This document shows, one piece after another, positions 55,889 through 63,774 of a stretch of 64,000 bases of DNA. This DNA is from Pseudomonas putida (GTDB lineage: Bacteria > Pseudomonadota > Gammaproteobacteria > Pseudomonadales > Pseudomonadaceae). The position numbers were made by a program, and so were the translations under genes. Below the pieces are notes generated by a model. The model was not told where the DNA came from and ran no database searches. It was given only the letters and a program-made list of their open reading frames with translations. Where the stretch lies: assembly GCF_028682635.1 (NCBI RefSeq), contig NZ_JANHLK010000003.1, forward strand, positions 248,001 to 312,000, in the 5' to 3' direction. Position 1 is the stretch's first letter; every line of letters begins with the position of its first letter.

Positions 55889-56827
55889 ATGGAAACCCGA
55901 GCCCATCATGTATTGATCGGCCTGTTCACTGTGATCGTGGTGGCGGGCGCCCTTCTCTTTGGTTTGTTCCTGGCCAAATCCAGTGTCGACACCGAGTTCA
56001 AGGATTACGAGGTCGTGTTCAACGAGGCGGTCAGCGGCCTGTCCAAGGGCAGTTCGGTGCAGTACAGCGGGATCAAGGTCGGTGACGTGGTGACCCTGCG
56101 CCTGGACCCGAAAGACCCGCGCCGGGTGCTGGCGCGGATCCGCCTGGGCGGCGATACCCCGATCAAGGAAGACACCCAGGCCAAACTGGCGCTGACCGGG
56201 GTCACCGGCACCTCGATCATCCAGCTCAGCGGCGGTACGCCTCAGAGCCCGACGCTCAAGGGCAAGGACGGCAAGCTGCCGACCATCATTGCGTCGCCCT
56301 CGCCCATCGCTCGCCTGCTCAATGACAGCAACGACTTGATGGCCGGGGTGAACACCTTGATGCACAACGCCAACCTGATGTTTTCCACGGAAAACATCGA
56401 GCGCATCAGCAAGACCCTGGAGCATCTGGAGCAAACCACCGGGGTCATTGCCGACCAGCGCGGCGACATTCGCCAGGCCATGCAGCAATTGGCCTCGGTC
56501 GGCAAGCAGGCCGGTACCATGATGGAGCAGACGTCGGCGTTGATGCGCAACGCCAACGGCTTGCTCAATGACCAGGGCAAGCAGATGTTCGGCAGCGCCG
56601 AACAGGCCATGAAGTCGCTGGAACAGAGCACCGCGACCATCAACCAGCTGCTGAGCACCAATCAGGAGTCGCTCAACAACGGCATGCAGGGTCTCAATGG
56701 CCTGGCGCCGGCGGTGCGTGAGCTGCGCGAGACCCTCACCTCGTTGCGGGCTATTTCCCAACGCCTGGAATCCAACCCCAGCGGCTACCTGCTGGGCCGT
56801 GACAAGAGTAAGGAATTCACTCCATGA
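55889..56827 (+). CDS. MCE-domain (MlaD-like) lipid-binding protein
   Basis: A 312-residue protein starting METRAHHVLIGLFTVIVVAG, with one N-terminal membrane helix (about 7-29) and an MCE domain at about 38-118 ('YEVVFNEAVSGLSKGSSVQYSGIKVGDVVTLRLDPKD'). A long helical C-terminal region follows (about 150-310). MCE proteins form hexameric rings or tubes that pass lipids across the periplasm. It begins one base after the ATPase stop and overlaps the lipoprotein start by four bases. Confidence 0.93.
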   Translation: METRAHHVLIGLFTVIVVAGALLFGLFLAKSSVDTEFKDYEVVFNEAVSGLSKGSSVQYSGIKVGDVVTLRLDPKDPRRVLARIRLGGDTPIKEDTQAKLALTGVTGTSIIQLSGGTPQSPTLKGKDGKLPTIIASPSPIARLLNDSNDLMAGVNTLMHNANLMFSTENIERISKTLEHLEQTTGVIADQRGDIRQAMQQLASVGKQAGTMMEQTSALMRNANGLLNDQGKQMFGSAEQAMKSLEQSTATINQLLSTNQESLNNGMQGLNGLAPAVRELRETLTSLRAISQRLESNPSGYLLGRDKSKEFTP

Positions 56828-57450
56828 GGCTGACCCGCCTCGCCCTCCTCGCCAGCTTCACGCTGATCAGCGCGTGCTCGATCCTGCCCAAGTCGGAACC
56901 CTTCGATCTTTATCGATTGCCGTCGGCGCAAAGCAGCATACCGGCCAGTCACGTCACACCGCAGCGCTGGTCGTTGCGCCTGAACAAACCCCAGGCCAGC
57001 GAAGCGTTGAACAGCCCGAACATTGCCGTCATCCCCCAGGGCGACGTGATCAGCAGCTACAAGGGCTCGCGCTGGAGCGACCCGGCGCCGGTATTGCTGC
57101 GCAACCGGCTGCTCGATGGTTTCCAGCGTGATGGTCGGGTGACGCTGCTGAGTACCGATGACAGCAACTTCCAGGCGGATCTGGAGCTGGGCGGCAGCTT
57201 GCAGGCGTTTCAGACTGAGTATCAGGGCACCAGCGCCAGCGTGGTCGTGCGCCTGGATGCCTTGTTGGTGCGTGGGTATGACCAGCGAATCCTCGCCAGC
57301 AAACGCTTTGAAGTGCGCCAGCCGTTGAGCGATTTGAAGGTGCCGGCGGTGGTGGCCGGGTTTGGCCAGGCCAGCGATCAGATCACGACGCAGGTGGTGG
57401 CGTGGGCGGTGGAGCAAGGACAAAAGTTAGCGCCGCCCGCGAGATTTTGA
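56824..57450 (+). CDS. ABC-type transport auxiliary lipoprotein (PqiC/DUF330-like)
   Basis: A 208-residue outer-membrane-type lipoprotein. The signal peptide MRLTRLALLASFTLISAC has lipobox LISAC, with cysteine 18 as the lipid site. The mature domain resembles ABC_trans_aux/PqiC, the outer-membrane partner of MCE tunnels. It takes the place of MlaA/MlaC, making this system more like Pqi-type or mycobacterial-like MCE operons than the canonical Mla pathway. Confidence 0.9.
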   Translation: MRLTRLALLASFTLISACSILPKSEPFDLYRLPSAQSSIPASHVTPQRWSLRLNKPQASEALNSPNIAVIPQGDVISSYKGSRWSDPAPVLLRNRLLDGFQRDGRVTLLSTDDSNFQADLELGGSLQAFQTEYQGTSASVVVRLDALLVRGYDQRILASKRFEVRQPLSDLKVPAVVAGFGQASDQITTQVVAWAVEQGQKLAPPARF

Positions 57451-57463
57451 AAGTCCTGCGGAC

Positions 57464-57533
57464 CTTATCGCTGGCAAGCCAGCTCCTACAGGTACAGCGC
57501 GCTCTCTGTAGGAGCTGGCTTGCCAGCGATAAA
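57464..57533. repeat. REPIN between the lipid-transport operon and the Gate-domain gene
   Basis: TTATCGCTGGCAAGCCAGCT at 57464-57483 with CCTAC, then its inverse up to 57533, spacer about 20 bp. It is a different REP family from the GCGAGCAAGC type and would terminate both convergent units. Confidence 0.92.
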
Positions 57534-57541
57534 TGTCGGAT

Positions 57542-58771
57542 TCACCCAAAGAACCAGTAGCAAACCCCAATCGCCCCCAGCACACCCGCCAATTCCGCCA
57601 ACAACGCACACCCCACCGCATGGCGCGCGCGCTGGATACCCACCGCGCCGAAGTACACCGCCAGTACGTAAAACGTGGTTTCGGTACTGCCCTGGATCGT
57701 TGCCGCCACCAGCGCCGGGAAGCTGTCCACGCCAGAGGTTTTCATGGTTTCGATCAGCATCGCGCGGGCGGCGCTGCCGGAGAACGGCTTGACCATCGCG
57801 GTCGGCAGCGCGTCGACGAAGCGCGTGTCCCAGCCGGCCCACTCCACCAGGTGCCGAATCCCGTCCAGGCCGAAATCCAGGGCGCCGGACGCCCGCAGCA
57901 CGCCCACGGCGCAGAGCATCGCCACCAGGTACGGTAGCAGGTTCTTCGCCACATCAAAGCCTTCCTTGGCGCCCTCGACGAACGCTTCGTAGACCTTTAC
58001 CTTGCGCATTGCACCGATCAACAAAAACAGCATGATCAAGCCAAATAGCGTGAGGTTGCCGAGGATCGACGACAGACCCGCCAGCGCGGTGGCTGACATT
58101 GTCCCCAGTAACGCCATGAAACCACCGAGGGCCAGGGCGCCGGGAATCAGGTACGCCAACACGACCGGGTCCCAGACGCGCAGGCGTTGCATGAAGGCGA
58201 CGGCCAGGAAGCCGACGATGGTCGAGCAACTGGTGGCGAGCAGGATGGGCAGGAACACCAGCGTCGGGTCGGGCGCGCCTTGCTGGGCGCGGTACATGAA
58301 GATCGTCACCGGCAGCAGGGTCAGGGAGGAGGCGTTGAGCACCAGGAACAGGATCTGCGCGTTACTGGCGATCGTATCGCTGGGATTGAGCTCCTGCAGG
58401 GCCTTCATGGCCTTGAGGCCGATGGGCGTGGCGGCATTGTCCAGGCCCAGGCCGTTGGCGGCGAAGTTCAGGGTGATGAGGCCGATGGCGGGGTGGCCGG
58501 GCGGGACTTCCGGCATCAAGCGCAAAAACAGTGGACCCAAGGCCCTGGCCAGCCATTCGACGATCCCGGCTTTCTCGGCGATCCGCAGGAAGCCCAGCCA
58601 CAGGGTGAGCGTGCCGAACAGCAGGACCATGACCTCGACGGACAACTTGGCCATGGCGAAGATGCTCTCCACCATCGCCGCGAAGATCCCGGCGTTGCCG
58701 CCGATCAACCATTGCGCCAGCGCCGACACGGCAGCCACGATGAAGAAGCCAAGCCACAGGCCATTAAGCAT
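57542..58771 (-). CDS. Nucleoside-recognition (Gate) domain protein, SpmA-SpmB-like fusion
   Basis: A 409-residue membrane protein with roughly ten hydrophobic helices and two Gate domains. The N-terminal half resembles spore maturation protein A ('LITLNFAANGLGLDNAATPIGLKAMKALQELNP'), and the C-terminal half resembles SpmB ('DSFPALVAATIQGSTETTFYVLAVYFGAVGI'). In Bacillus these are separate proteins; here they are joined. Substrate and role in a non-sporulating bacterium are unknown. Confidence 0.87.
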   Translation of the reverse strand: MLNGLWLGFFIVAAVSALAQWLIGGNAGIFAAMVESIFAMAKLSVEVMVLLFGTLTLWLGFLRIAEKAGIVEWLARALGPLFLRLMPEVPPGHPAIGLITLNFAANGLGLDNAATPIGLKAMKALQELNPSDTIASNAQILFLVLNASSLTLLPVTIFMYRAQQGAPDPTLVFLPILLATSCSTIVGFLAVAFMQRLRVWDPVVLAYLIPGALALGGFMALLGTMSATALAGLSSILGNLTLFGLIMLFLLIGAMRKVKVYEAFVEGAKEGFDVAKNLLPYLVAMLCAVGVLRASGALDFGLDGIRHLVEWAGWDTRFVDALPTAMVKPFSGSAARAMLIETMKTSGVDSFPALVAATIQGSTETTFYVLAVYFGAVGIQRARHAVGCALLAELAGVLGAIGVCYWFFG

Positions 58772-58823
58772 CAGTCAAATCCCCCAAAAGATGCGCGAAT
58801 GATAGCGGGGTGACCAGAAACGA

Positions 58824-58850
58824 CAAACCCCGGATTTCTCCGGGGTTTGT
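58824..58850 (-). terminator. Hairpin terminator in the gltP downstream region
   Basis: ACAAACCCCGG and CCGGGGTTTGT form a perfect stem around a short ATTTCT-type loop. It is symmetric, so it could act on either strand. It lies downstream of gltP beyond the REPIN, and 53 bp upstream of the Gate-domain gene. Confidence 0.7.
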
Positions 58851-58871
58851 TGGGGAGGCTGACTCGGATCA

Positions 58872-58963
58872 CTGTGGGAGCCAGCCTGCTGGCGATGAGG
58901 CCGACACATTCAACATCTCTGTTGTTTGATGTACCGCTATCGCCAGCAGGCTGGCTCCCACAG
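58872..58963. repeat. REPIN downstream of gltP
   Basis: TGTGGGAGCCAGCCTGCTGG with CGATG and its inverse ending CTCCCACA, spacer about 42 bp. It is the CTGCTGGCGAT family, like the tsaC-qor REPIN. It lies 22 bp after the gltP stop. Confidence 0.92.
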
Positions 58964-58985
58964 AAAAGCCACCACAGGGTTCAGA

Positions 58986-60317
58986 TCAGTTGCTGGAGGT
59001 TTCACCAACCGCCAGCTTTTCCTTGCTGCGCCAGTGCGGCAGGGAGTTCCAGTAGCGCTGGCCCTTGGCGTCGTCGTACATGCCTTCCCAACGAGCGATG
59101 ACCAGCACGGCCAGGGCGTTGCCGATCACGTTCAGGGCGGTACGTGCCATGTCCATCACGCGGTCGACACCGGCGATGAATGCCAGGCCTTCCAGCGGAA
59201 TACCGACGCTGCCCAGGGTCGCCAGCAGCACCACGAAGGACACGCCCGGAACGCCGGCGATGCCTTTGGAGGTGACCATCAGGGTCAGTACCAGCAGCAA
59301 TTGCTGGCTGATCGACAGGTCGATGCCGTACAGCTGGGCAATGAAGATGGCTGCAATGCTCTGGTACAGGGTCGAACCGTCCAGGTTGAACGAGTAACCG
59401 GTTGGCACCACGAAGCTGCAAATGGCTTTAGGCGCGCCATAGGCTTCCATCTTCTCGATCACACGCGGCAGCACGGTTTCGGAACTGGCGGTGGAGTAAG
59501 CCAGTACCAGCTCATCCTTGAAGATGCGCATCAGCTTGATCACCGAGAAGCCGAACAGGCGAGCGATCAGGCCCAGGATCACGAAAGCGAAGAAGGCGAT
59601 GGCGAAGTAAACCAGGATCACCAGTTTGGCCAGCGGAATCAGCGACGCGAAGCCGAAGTTGGCCACAGTCACCGCGATCAAAGCGAACACGCCGATCGGG
59701 GCGTAGTTCATGATCATGTGAGTGACCTTGAACATGCTTTCCGATACGCCCTGGAACATCTTCACCAGCGGCTCGCGCAGGTCCGCCTGCAGGCTCGACA
59801 AACCGAGGCCGAACAGCACGGAGAAGAAGATGATCGGCAGCATTTCGCCGCGAACCATGGCCGCAAAGATGTTCGACGGGATCAGGTTGAGGATGGTTTC
59901 GATGAGCGCGTGTTCATGCTGAACCTCGGCCGCCGTGGCCTGGTACTTGGAAATGTCCACAGTGCCCAGGGTGCTCATGTCGATGCCGGCACCCGGATGG
60001 AACAGGTTGGCCAGCAGCAGACCGACCACGATGGCGATGGTGGTGACGATTTCGAAGTAGATGATGGTCTTGAAGCCGATGCGCCCCAGCTTCTTGGCGT
60101 CACCCACGCCGGCAATGCCGACGATCAGGGAGGAGATGACGATCGGGATCACGATCATCTTGATCAAACGGATAAAGATATCGCCCGCTGGTTGCAAGAT
60201 ATTGCTGATCCACCAGGCTTTTTCGGCACTGAAATGGTTGAGCAGCGCACCGATTGCAATCCCCAATACCAGACCGATGAGGATCTGCCAGGCGAGGCTA
60301 AGCTTTGCCTTCTTCAT
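58986..60317 (-). CDS. gltP: Dicarboxylate/amino acid:cation symporter (glutamate/aspartate type)
   Basis: A 443-residue transporter of the DAACS (GltPh/DctA) family with eight helices and two hairpins. 'AYSTASSETVLPRVI' is the serine-rich hairpin tip and 'VPTGYSFNLDGSTLYQS' the substrate/cation motif. 'NVIGNALAVLVIARWEG' is the last helix. Best matched to GltP by sequence and by neighbourhood (ivy-like gene, algB). Glutamate or aspartate is the likely substrate. Confidence 0.93.
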   Translation of the reverse strand: MKKAKLSLAWQILIGLVLGIAIGALLNHFSAEKAWWISNILQPAGDIFIRLIKMIVIPIVISSLIVGIAGVGDAKKLGRIGFKTIIYFEIVTTIAIVVGLLLANLFHPGAGIDMSTLGTVDISKYQATAAEVQHEHALIETILNLIPSNIFAAMVRGEMLPIIFFSVLFGLGLSSLQADLREPLVKMFQGVSESMFKVTHMIMNYAPIGVFALIAVTVANFGFASLIPLAKLVILVYFAIAFFAFVILGLIARLFGFSVIKLMRIFKDELVLAYSTASSETVLPRVIEKMEAYGAPKAICSFVVPTGYSFNLDGSTLYQSIAAIFIAQLYGIDLSISQQLLLVLTLMVTSKGIAGVPGVSFVVLLATLGSVGIPLEGLAFIAGVDRVMDMARTALNVIGNALAVLVIARWEGMYDDAKGQRYWNSLPHWRSKEKLAVGETSSN

Positions 60318-60505
60318 ATCTTTACCCTTACTTCAGTTTGACTCGGACAGATGCAGAAACGGTTTCGCTTGTGGCGAAAATGTCAGAGCACTTGCCCCCG
60401 TATAAGGAGCCCCGGAGCGCTTGTTAGTGGCTCTCTGGCAGGCGAAAAAAGGCGCAACTATTCCGATGCAAGGAAGCGACGTCTAATGCCGTAAACGCCT
60501 ACCCT

Positions 60506-60530
60506 ATGCCGAATCGGCATGAGGTTTTTT
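60506..60530. promoter_or_regulatory. 15-bp palindrome followed by a T-run, upstream of gltP
   Basis: ATGCCGAATCGGCAT (60506-60520) is a perfect dyad with single-base centre, followed on the plus strand by GAGG and six T. It could be an operator for gltP or the terminator of a small plus-strand RNA. The rest of 60318-60957 shows no convincing gene; two overlapping plus-strand frames (60616 and 60668 starts) lack good starts or recognisable content. Confidence 0.45.
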
Positions 60531-60990
60531 CAGTGAAACGCGCGTCCCAACCGGTTCGAATACGACATATTGGCAGGCATAAGTGCCGTGAACCGGCCAT
60601 CACAGAGCAGATTGGGTGTTTTTTGATCAGCTGGGAAGGGTGCTGAAAAGGCAGAAAAACCCCTTATGTGCGCCGAGACCCGGGCACAAAAGAAAGGCGA
60701 TTTTTCTCGATGTACGGTCGCTCATGGAGCACCGCGAACGGAAAAACAAAGGCTTGGGGCAGTACAACGACTTTAGCCTTCAAGCTCTACGCAAGTCCGT
60801 CGAGCCGCGGTTGGCTGGCGAACTTGCGTGGCAGCTTTACCCTGACCCGGCCCTTGCGCAGGCACTCCCTGTACCCGTAGGTCACTCCGCCCCTGAAGCA
60901 GGCAGAACGTCCCGACCCCCTGGTCATGCGCCTGCCTTCCTCAGGTGGCGCAGCGGCAAAGAAGCAGTGCGCTTCTTTCGCGTCTGGAAA

Positions 60991-61455
60991 TCAGTACCAC
61001 TTTGGATCTTTTCTCAGCTGCTCCATCAACAAGTCCTGCATACCCTGGTCCGGTTTTCCGAGGAAACGGTAGTTGGCATGCCGTGTCGGCGACTTGTCGG
61101 CCGGTAAACCTGCCGGTACTTCGACCAGCATGGCGTAGGCCTCCTTTTTGTCGAAACTGACCGCGACGATCAGGCGTTCGTTGGTGCAACTGGCCTGCGA
61201 TTGGCACAGCGGCCCCACCAGATACTTGTCGCCATCCTCTTCAACGCCGTTCATTTGTTCAGCATCGCCGGACAGGTTGATCACCCATTCCGGCAGCCGT
61301 TCTTCTTTTTTCACTACGCCTTGCCAGGTTTCGCGGTACTGCGGATCCGCGTTCAAGAGCTCGTTGACCCGTGCCTGCCCATCATTGGCGGCGATTGCCA
61401 TGGCACTACCGCCCAGTAGCAGGGCGGCTGCCAGTGTCTTTAACGAAACGCTCAT
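60991..61455 (-). CDS. Ivy-family (lysozyme inhibitor-like) periplasmic protein
   Basis: A 154-residue exported protein with signal peptide MSVSLKTLAAALLLGGSAMAIA. The fold region 'YRETWQGVVKKEERLPEWVINLSGDAEQMNGV' and the sequence around the cysteine pair match the Ivy family. The two-cysteine loop reads CQSQASC rather than the CKPHDC loop whose His blocks lysozyme, so inhibition is doubtful. The start is ATG 61455, two bases after the DUF1328 stop, so the two are co-translated. Confidence 0.85.
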   Translation of the reverse strand: MSVSLKTLAAALLLGGSAMAIAANDGQARVNELLNADPQYRETWQGVVKKEERLPEWVINLSGDAEQMNGVEEDGDKYLVGPLCQSQASCTNERLIVAVSFDKKEAYAMLVEVPAGLPADKSPTRHANYRFLGKPDQGMQDLLMEQLRKDPKWY

Positions 61456-61457
61456 GT

Positions 61458-61622
61458 TCACCCTCGGCCGCGACGGCCAAAGAAGAAGGAAGCGATGAAC
61501 ATCACCAGGAACACGACAAAGAGAATCTTGGCGATACCCGTGGCGGTGCCCGCGATACCACCGAAGCCCAGGACTGCGGCGACAATGGCAATGATCAAGA
61601 ATGTGATTGCCCAGCTCAACAT
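61458..61622 (-). CDS. DUF1328 small membrane protein
   Basis: A 54-residue protein beginning [20 protein letters not shown], with two hydrophobic helices (about 3-22 and 30-47) separated by GGIAGTATG and a basic C-terminus [15 protein letters not shown] lies six bases upstream of the ATG. It is a widely conserved small inner-membrane family of unknown function, often stress-associated. It precedes the Ivy-like gene by two bases. Confidence 0.92.
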   Translation of the reverse strand: MLSWAITFLIIAIVAAVLGFGGIAGTATGIAKILFVVFLVMFIASFFFGRRGRG

Positions 61623-61694
61623 GGTGATTCTCCTTACGTTTCTATTTAAAGGTGCTGCATTCCCGGCGCGTCAAGCGCACCAAGTCGAATGTGC

Positions 61695-61982
61695 TTAAAA
61701 CACCCAGCGTTCCTGACGCGGCATCTCATCGGCCGGCTGTGCCTGGTCGACGTCCATCATTCGCATCGGGGTGTTGTCTGCCAAACCGCTGCCTGCTGCG
61801 CTGAAGTGGGTTTGGGTCGGACGTTCAAACGATACGCTCGGGGCTTCTGGCTGCTGGCTCTGTTCCCAAAGAAGAAACTGTTGGCCGGCAAACAAGGTGA
61901 TCAACAGTGCAAGTACCGCAAACAGGCCTTGCTGAACATGCAGTGGCGAGAGATGCAATTGGGCGGCACGTTGACGATTCAT
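61695..61982 (-). CDS. Small membrane protein of unknown function upstream of algB
   Basis: A 95-residue frame with a strong GGAGGAG Shine-Dalgarno. One transmembrane helix ('GLFAVLALLITLFAGQQFLL', about residues 19-38) is followed by a polar, Gln/Pro-rich tail. No known domain is seen. It is divergent from algB and 72 bp upstream of the DUF1328 gene. I recall similar unnamed proteins beside algB in pseudomonads. Confidence 0.7.
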   Translation of the reverse strand: MNRQRAAQLHLSPLHVQQGLFAVLALLITLFAGQQFLLWEQSQQPEAPSVSFERPTQTHFSAAGSGLADNTPMRMMDVDQAQPADEMPRQERWVF

Positions 61983-62124
61983 CCTGAAGCTCCTCCCACG
62001 CTGGGGAATATCGGGTTGAGGGCTTTTGTTGTTGCCCTGCGTTAATCAGCTTATTGCAGCCTGCATGCCAGCTTTTTTCCTTTAAAAAAACCTTTAAAAA
62101 CAATAAGTTAGTGATATGCCATAA

Positions 62125-62182
62125 ATGCGTCCAGACGCATCCTGCACGATGAGCCCTCGTGCGGTCGTGCGTAATGCACGAC
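62125..62182. promoter_or_regulatory. Two palindromes upstream of algB
   Basis: ATGCGTCCAGACGCAT (62125-62140) is a perfect 16-bp dyad. GTCGTGC (62164-62170) and GCACGAC (62176-62182) form a 7-bp stem with a five-base loop. A third dyad, CCTGCCATGGCAGG, is at 62325-62338. They sit in the 435-bp gap between the small membrane protein and algB, which otherwise has no gene. They look like operators rather than terminators because no T-run follows. Confidence 0.45.
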
Positions 62183-62417
62183 TAGTCGCAAAGAGATCGC
62201 AATATTTTTGAATTGAGAGGAGGGCGCAGCTGTCAGAAATGGACGCAAGACATCTCTGATCCGCGCTTTTCTTTGAAAGACGCGCGAACCCGGGTGCTGA
62301 AGCGAGGGGGCAGGAGATAGCTACCCTGCCATGGCAGGAATGGATCAGAATGAACCATGCAACTTGCCCGATTTTTCCGTGACTAACTAAAGATCATTCA
62401 TTAAGGAGCGTAGGAAA

Positions 62418-63764
62418 ATGGAATCCGCCACTGAGCATCAAGGCCGCATTCTTCTGGTAGATGATGAGTCTGCCATCCTGCGAACCTTCCGCTATTGCCT
62501 TGAAGATGAAGGCTACAGCGTGGCGACCGCAAACAGCGCCGCGCAAGCGGAAGCCTTGCTGCAACGTCAGGTCTTCGACCTGTGCTTCCTCGATTTGCGA
62601 CTCGGAGAGGACAACGGCCTGGACGTTCTGGCGCAGATGCGCATCCAGGCTCCGTGGATGCGTGTGGTGATCGTGACTGCGCATTCGGCTGTGGACACTG
62701 CCGTGGATGCGATACAGGCGGGTGCCGCCGACTATCTGGTCAAGCCGTGCAGTCCCGATCAGTTGCGCCTGGCCACGGCCAAGCAGCTGGAAGTGCGGCA
62801 GTTGTCGGCACGTCTGGAGGCCCTGGAAGGTGAGATACGCAAACCCAAGGACGGACTGGACTCACATAGCCCAGCGATGAAAGTAGTGCTCGAGACCGCA
62901 CGCCAAGTAGCCAATACCGATGCCAACATCCTGATTCTCGGTGAGTCCGGCACCGGTAAAGGTGAGTTGTCCCAGGCGATTCACGGCTGGAGCAAGCGCG
63001 CGAAGAAGTCCTGCATCACCATCAACTGCCCGTCGCTGACGGCCGAACTCATGGAAAGCGAGCTGTTCGGCCACAGCCGGGGCGCCTTTACCGGCGCCAG
63101 CGAAAGTACTTTGGGACGCGTCAACCAGGCCGACGGGGGGACCTTGTTTCTTGACGAAATCGGCGATTTTCCATTGGTTTTACAACCAAAATTGCTGCGT
63201 TTCATTCAAGACAAGGAATACGAGCGGGTAGGGGATCCGGTGACTCGTCGGGCTGATGTGCGCATTCTCGCGGCCACCAACCAGAACCTTGAGGACATGG
63301 TCCGCGACGGCCGTTTCCGCGAAGACCTTTTGTATCGCCTCAATGTCATTACCTTGCACCTGCCGCCGCTGCGCGAACGCCGGGAAGACATTCTCAACCT
63401 CGCCGACCGGTTCCTGGCCCGGTTCGTCAAGGAATACGCGCGTCCGGCACGGGGCTTCAGTGACGAGGCCCGTGAAGCGCTGTTGGGTTACCGCTGGCCA
63501 GGGAACATTCGCGAGCTGCGTAACGTGGTGGAGCGGGCGAGCATTATTTGCCCGCAGGAACGGGTCGAAATCAGCCACCTGGGCATGGCCGAAGCGCCGA
63601 TCAATAACGCCCCGCGCATTGGAGCGCCGTTAAGCCTGGATGAGCTGGAAAAAGCCCATATCGGAGCCGTCCTCGCCACTGCGGGGACCCTGGATCAAGC
63701 CGCCAAGACTTTGGGGATCGACGCGTCGACGCTGTATCGCAAGCGCAAGCAGTACAACCTGTGA
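62418..63764 (+). CDS. algB: Alginate biosynthesis response regulator AlgB (NtrC family)
   Basis: A 448-residue regulator. The receiver domain has DD at 15-16 and the phospho-acceptor Asp59 in 'CFLDLRLGED'. The AAA+ domain has GESGTGKGE (Walker A) and 'SRGAFTGASES', the GAFTGA loop for sigma-54 contact. The C-terminal HTH is 'LDQAAKTLGIDASTLYRKRKQYNL'. It is followed 11 bp later by kinB, its histidine-kinase/phosphatase partner. In P. aeruginosa it is needed for high alginate output. Confidence 0.97.
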   Translation: MESATEHQGRILLVDDESAILRTFRYCLEDEGYSVATANSAAQAEALLQRQVFDLCFLDLRLGEDNGLDVLAQMRIQAPWMRVVIVTAHSAVDTAVDAIQAGAADYLVKPCSPDQLRLATAKQLEVRQLSARLEALEGEIRKPKDGLDSHSPAMKVVLETARQVANTDANILILGESGTGKGELSQAIHGWSKRAKKSCITINCPSLTAELMESELFGHSRGAFTGASESTLGRVNQADGGTLFLDEIGDFPLVLQPKLLRFIQDKEYERVGDPVTRRADVRILAATNQNLEDMVRDGRFREDLLYRLNVITLHLPPLRERREDILNLADRFLARFVKEYARPARGFSDEAREALLGYRWPGNIRELRNVVERASIICPQERVEISHLGMAEAPINNAPRIGAPLSLDELEKAHIGAVLATAGTLDQAAKTLGIDASTLYRKRKQYNL

Positions 63765-63774
63765 GTCAGCGCCG

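Noticed and set aside
60616..61107. Plus-strand frame of 163 codons upstream of and antisense to the Ivy-like gene
   Set aside because: GTG start with no Shine-Dalgarno, overlaps the Ivy-like gene antisense, and no known motif. Kept only as an open question in the gap finding.
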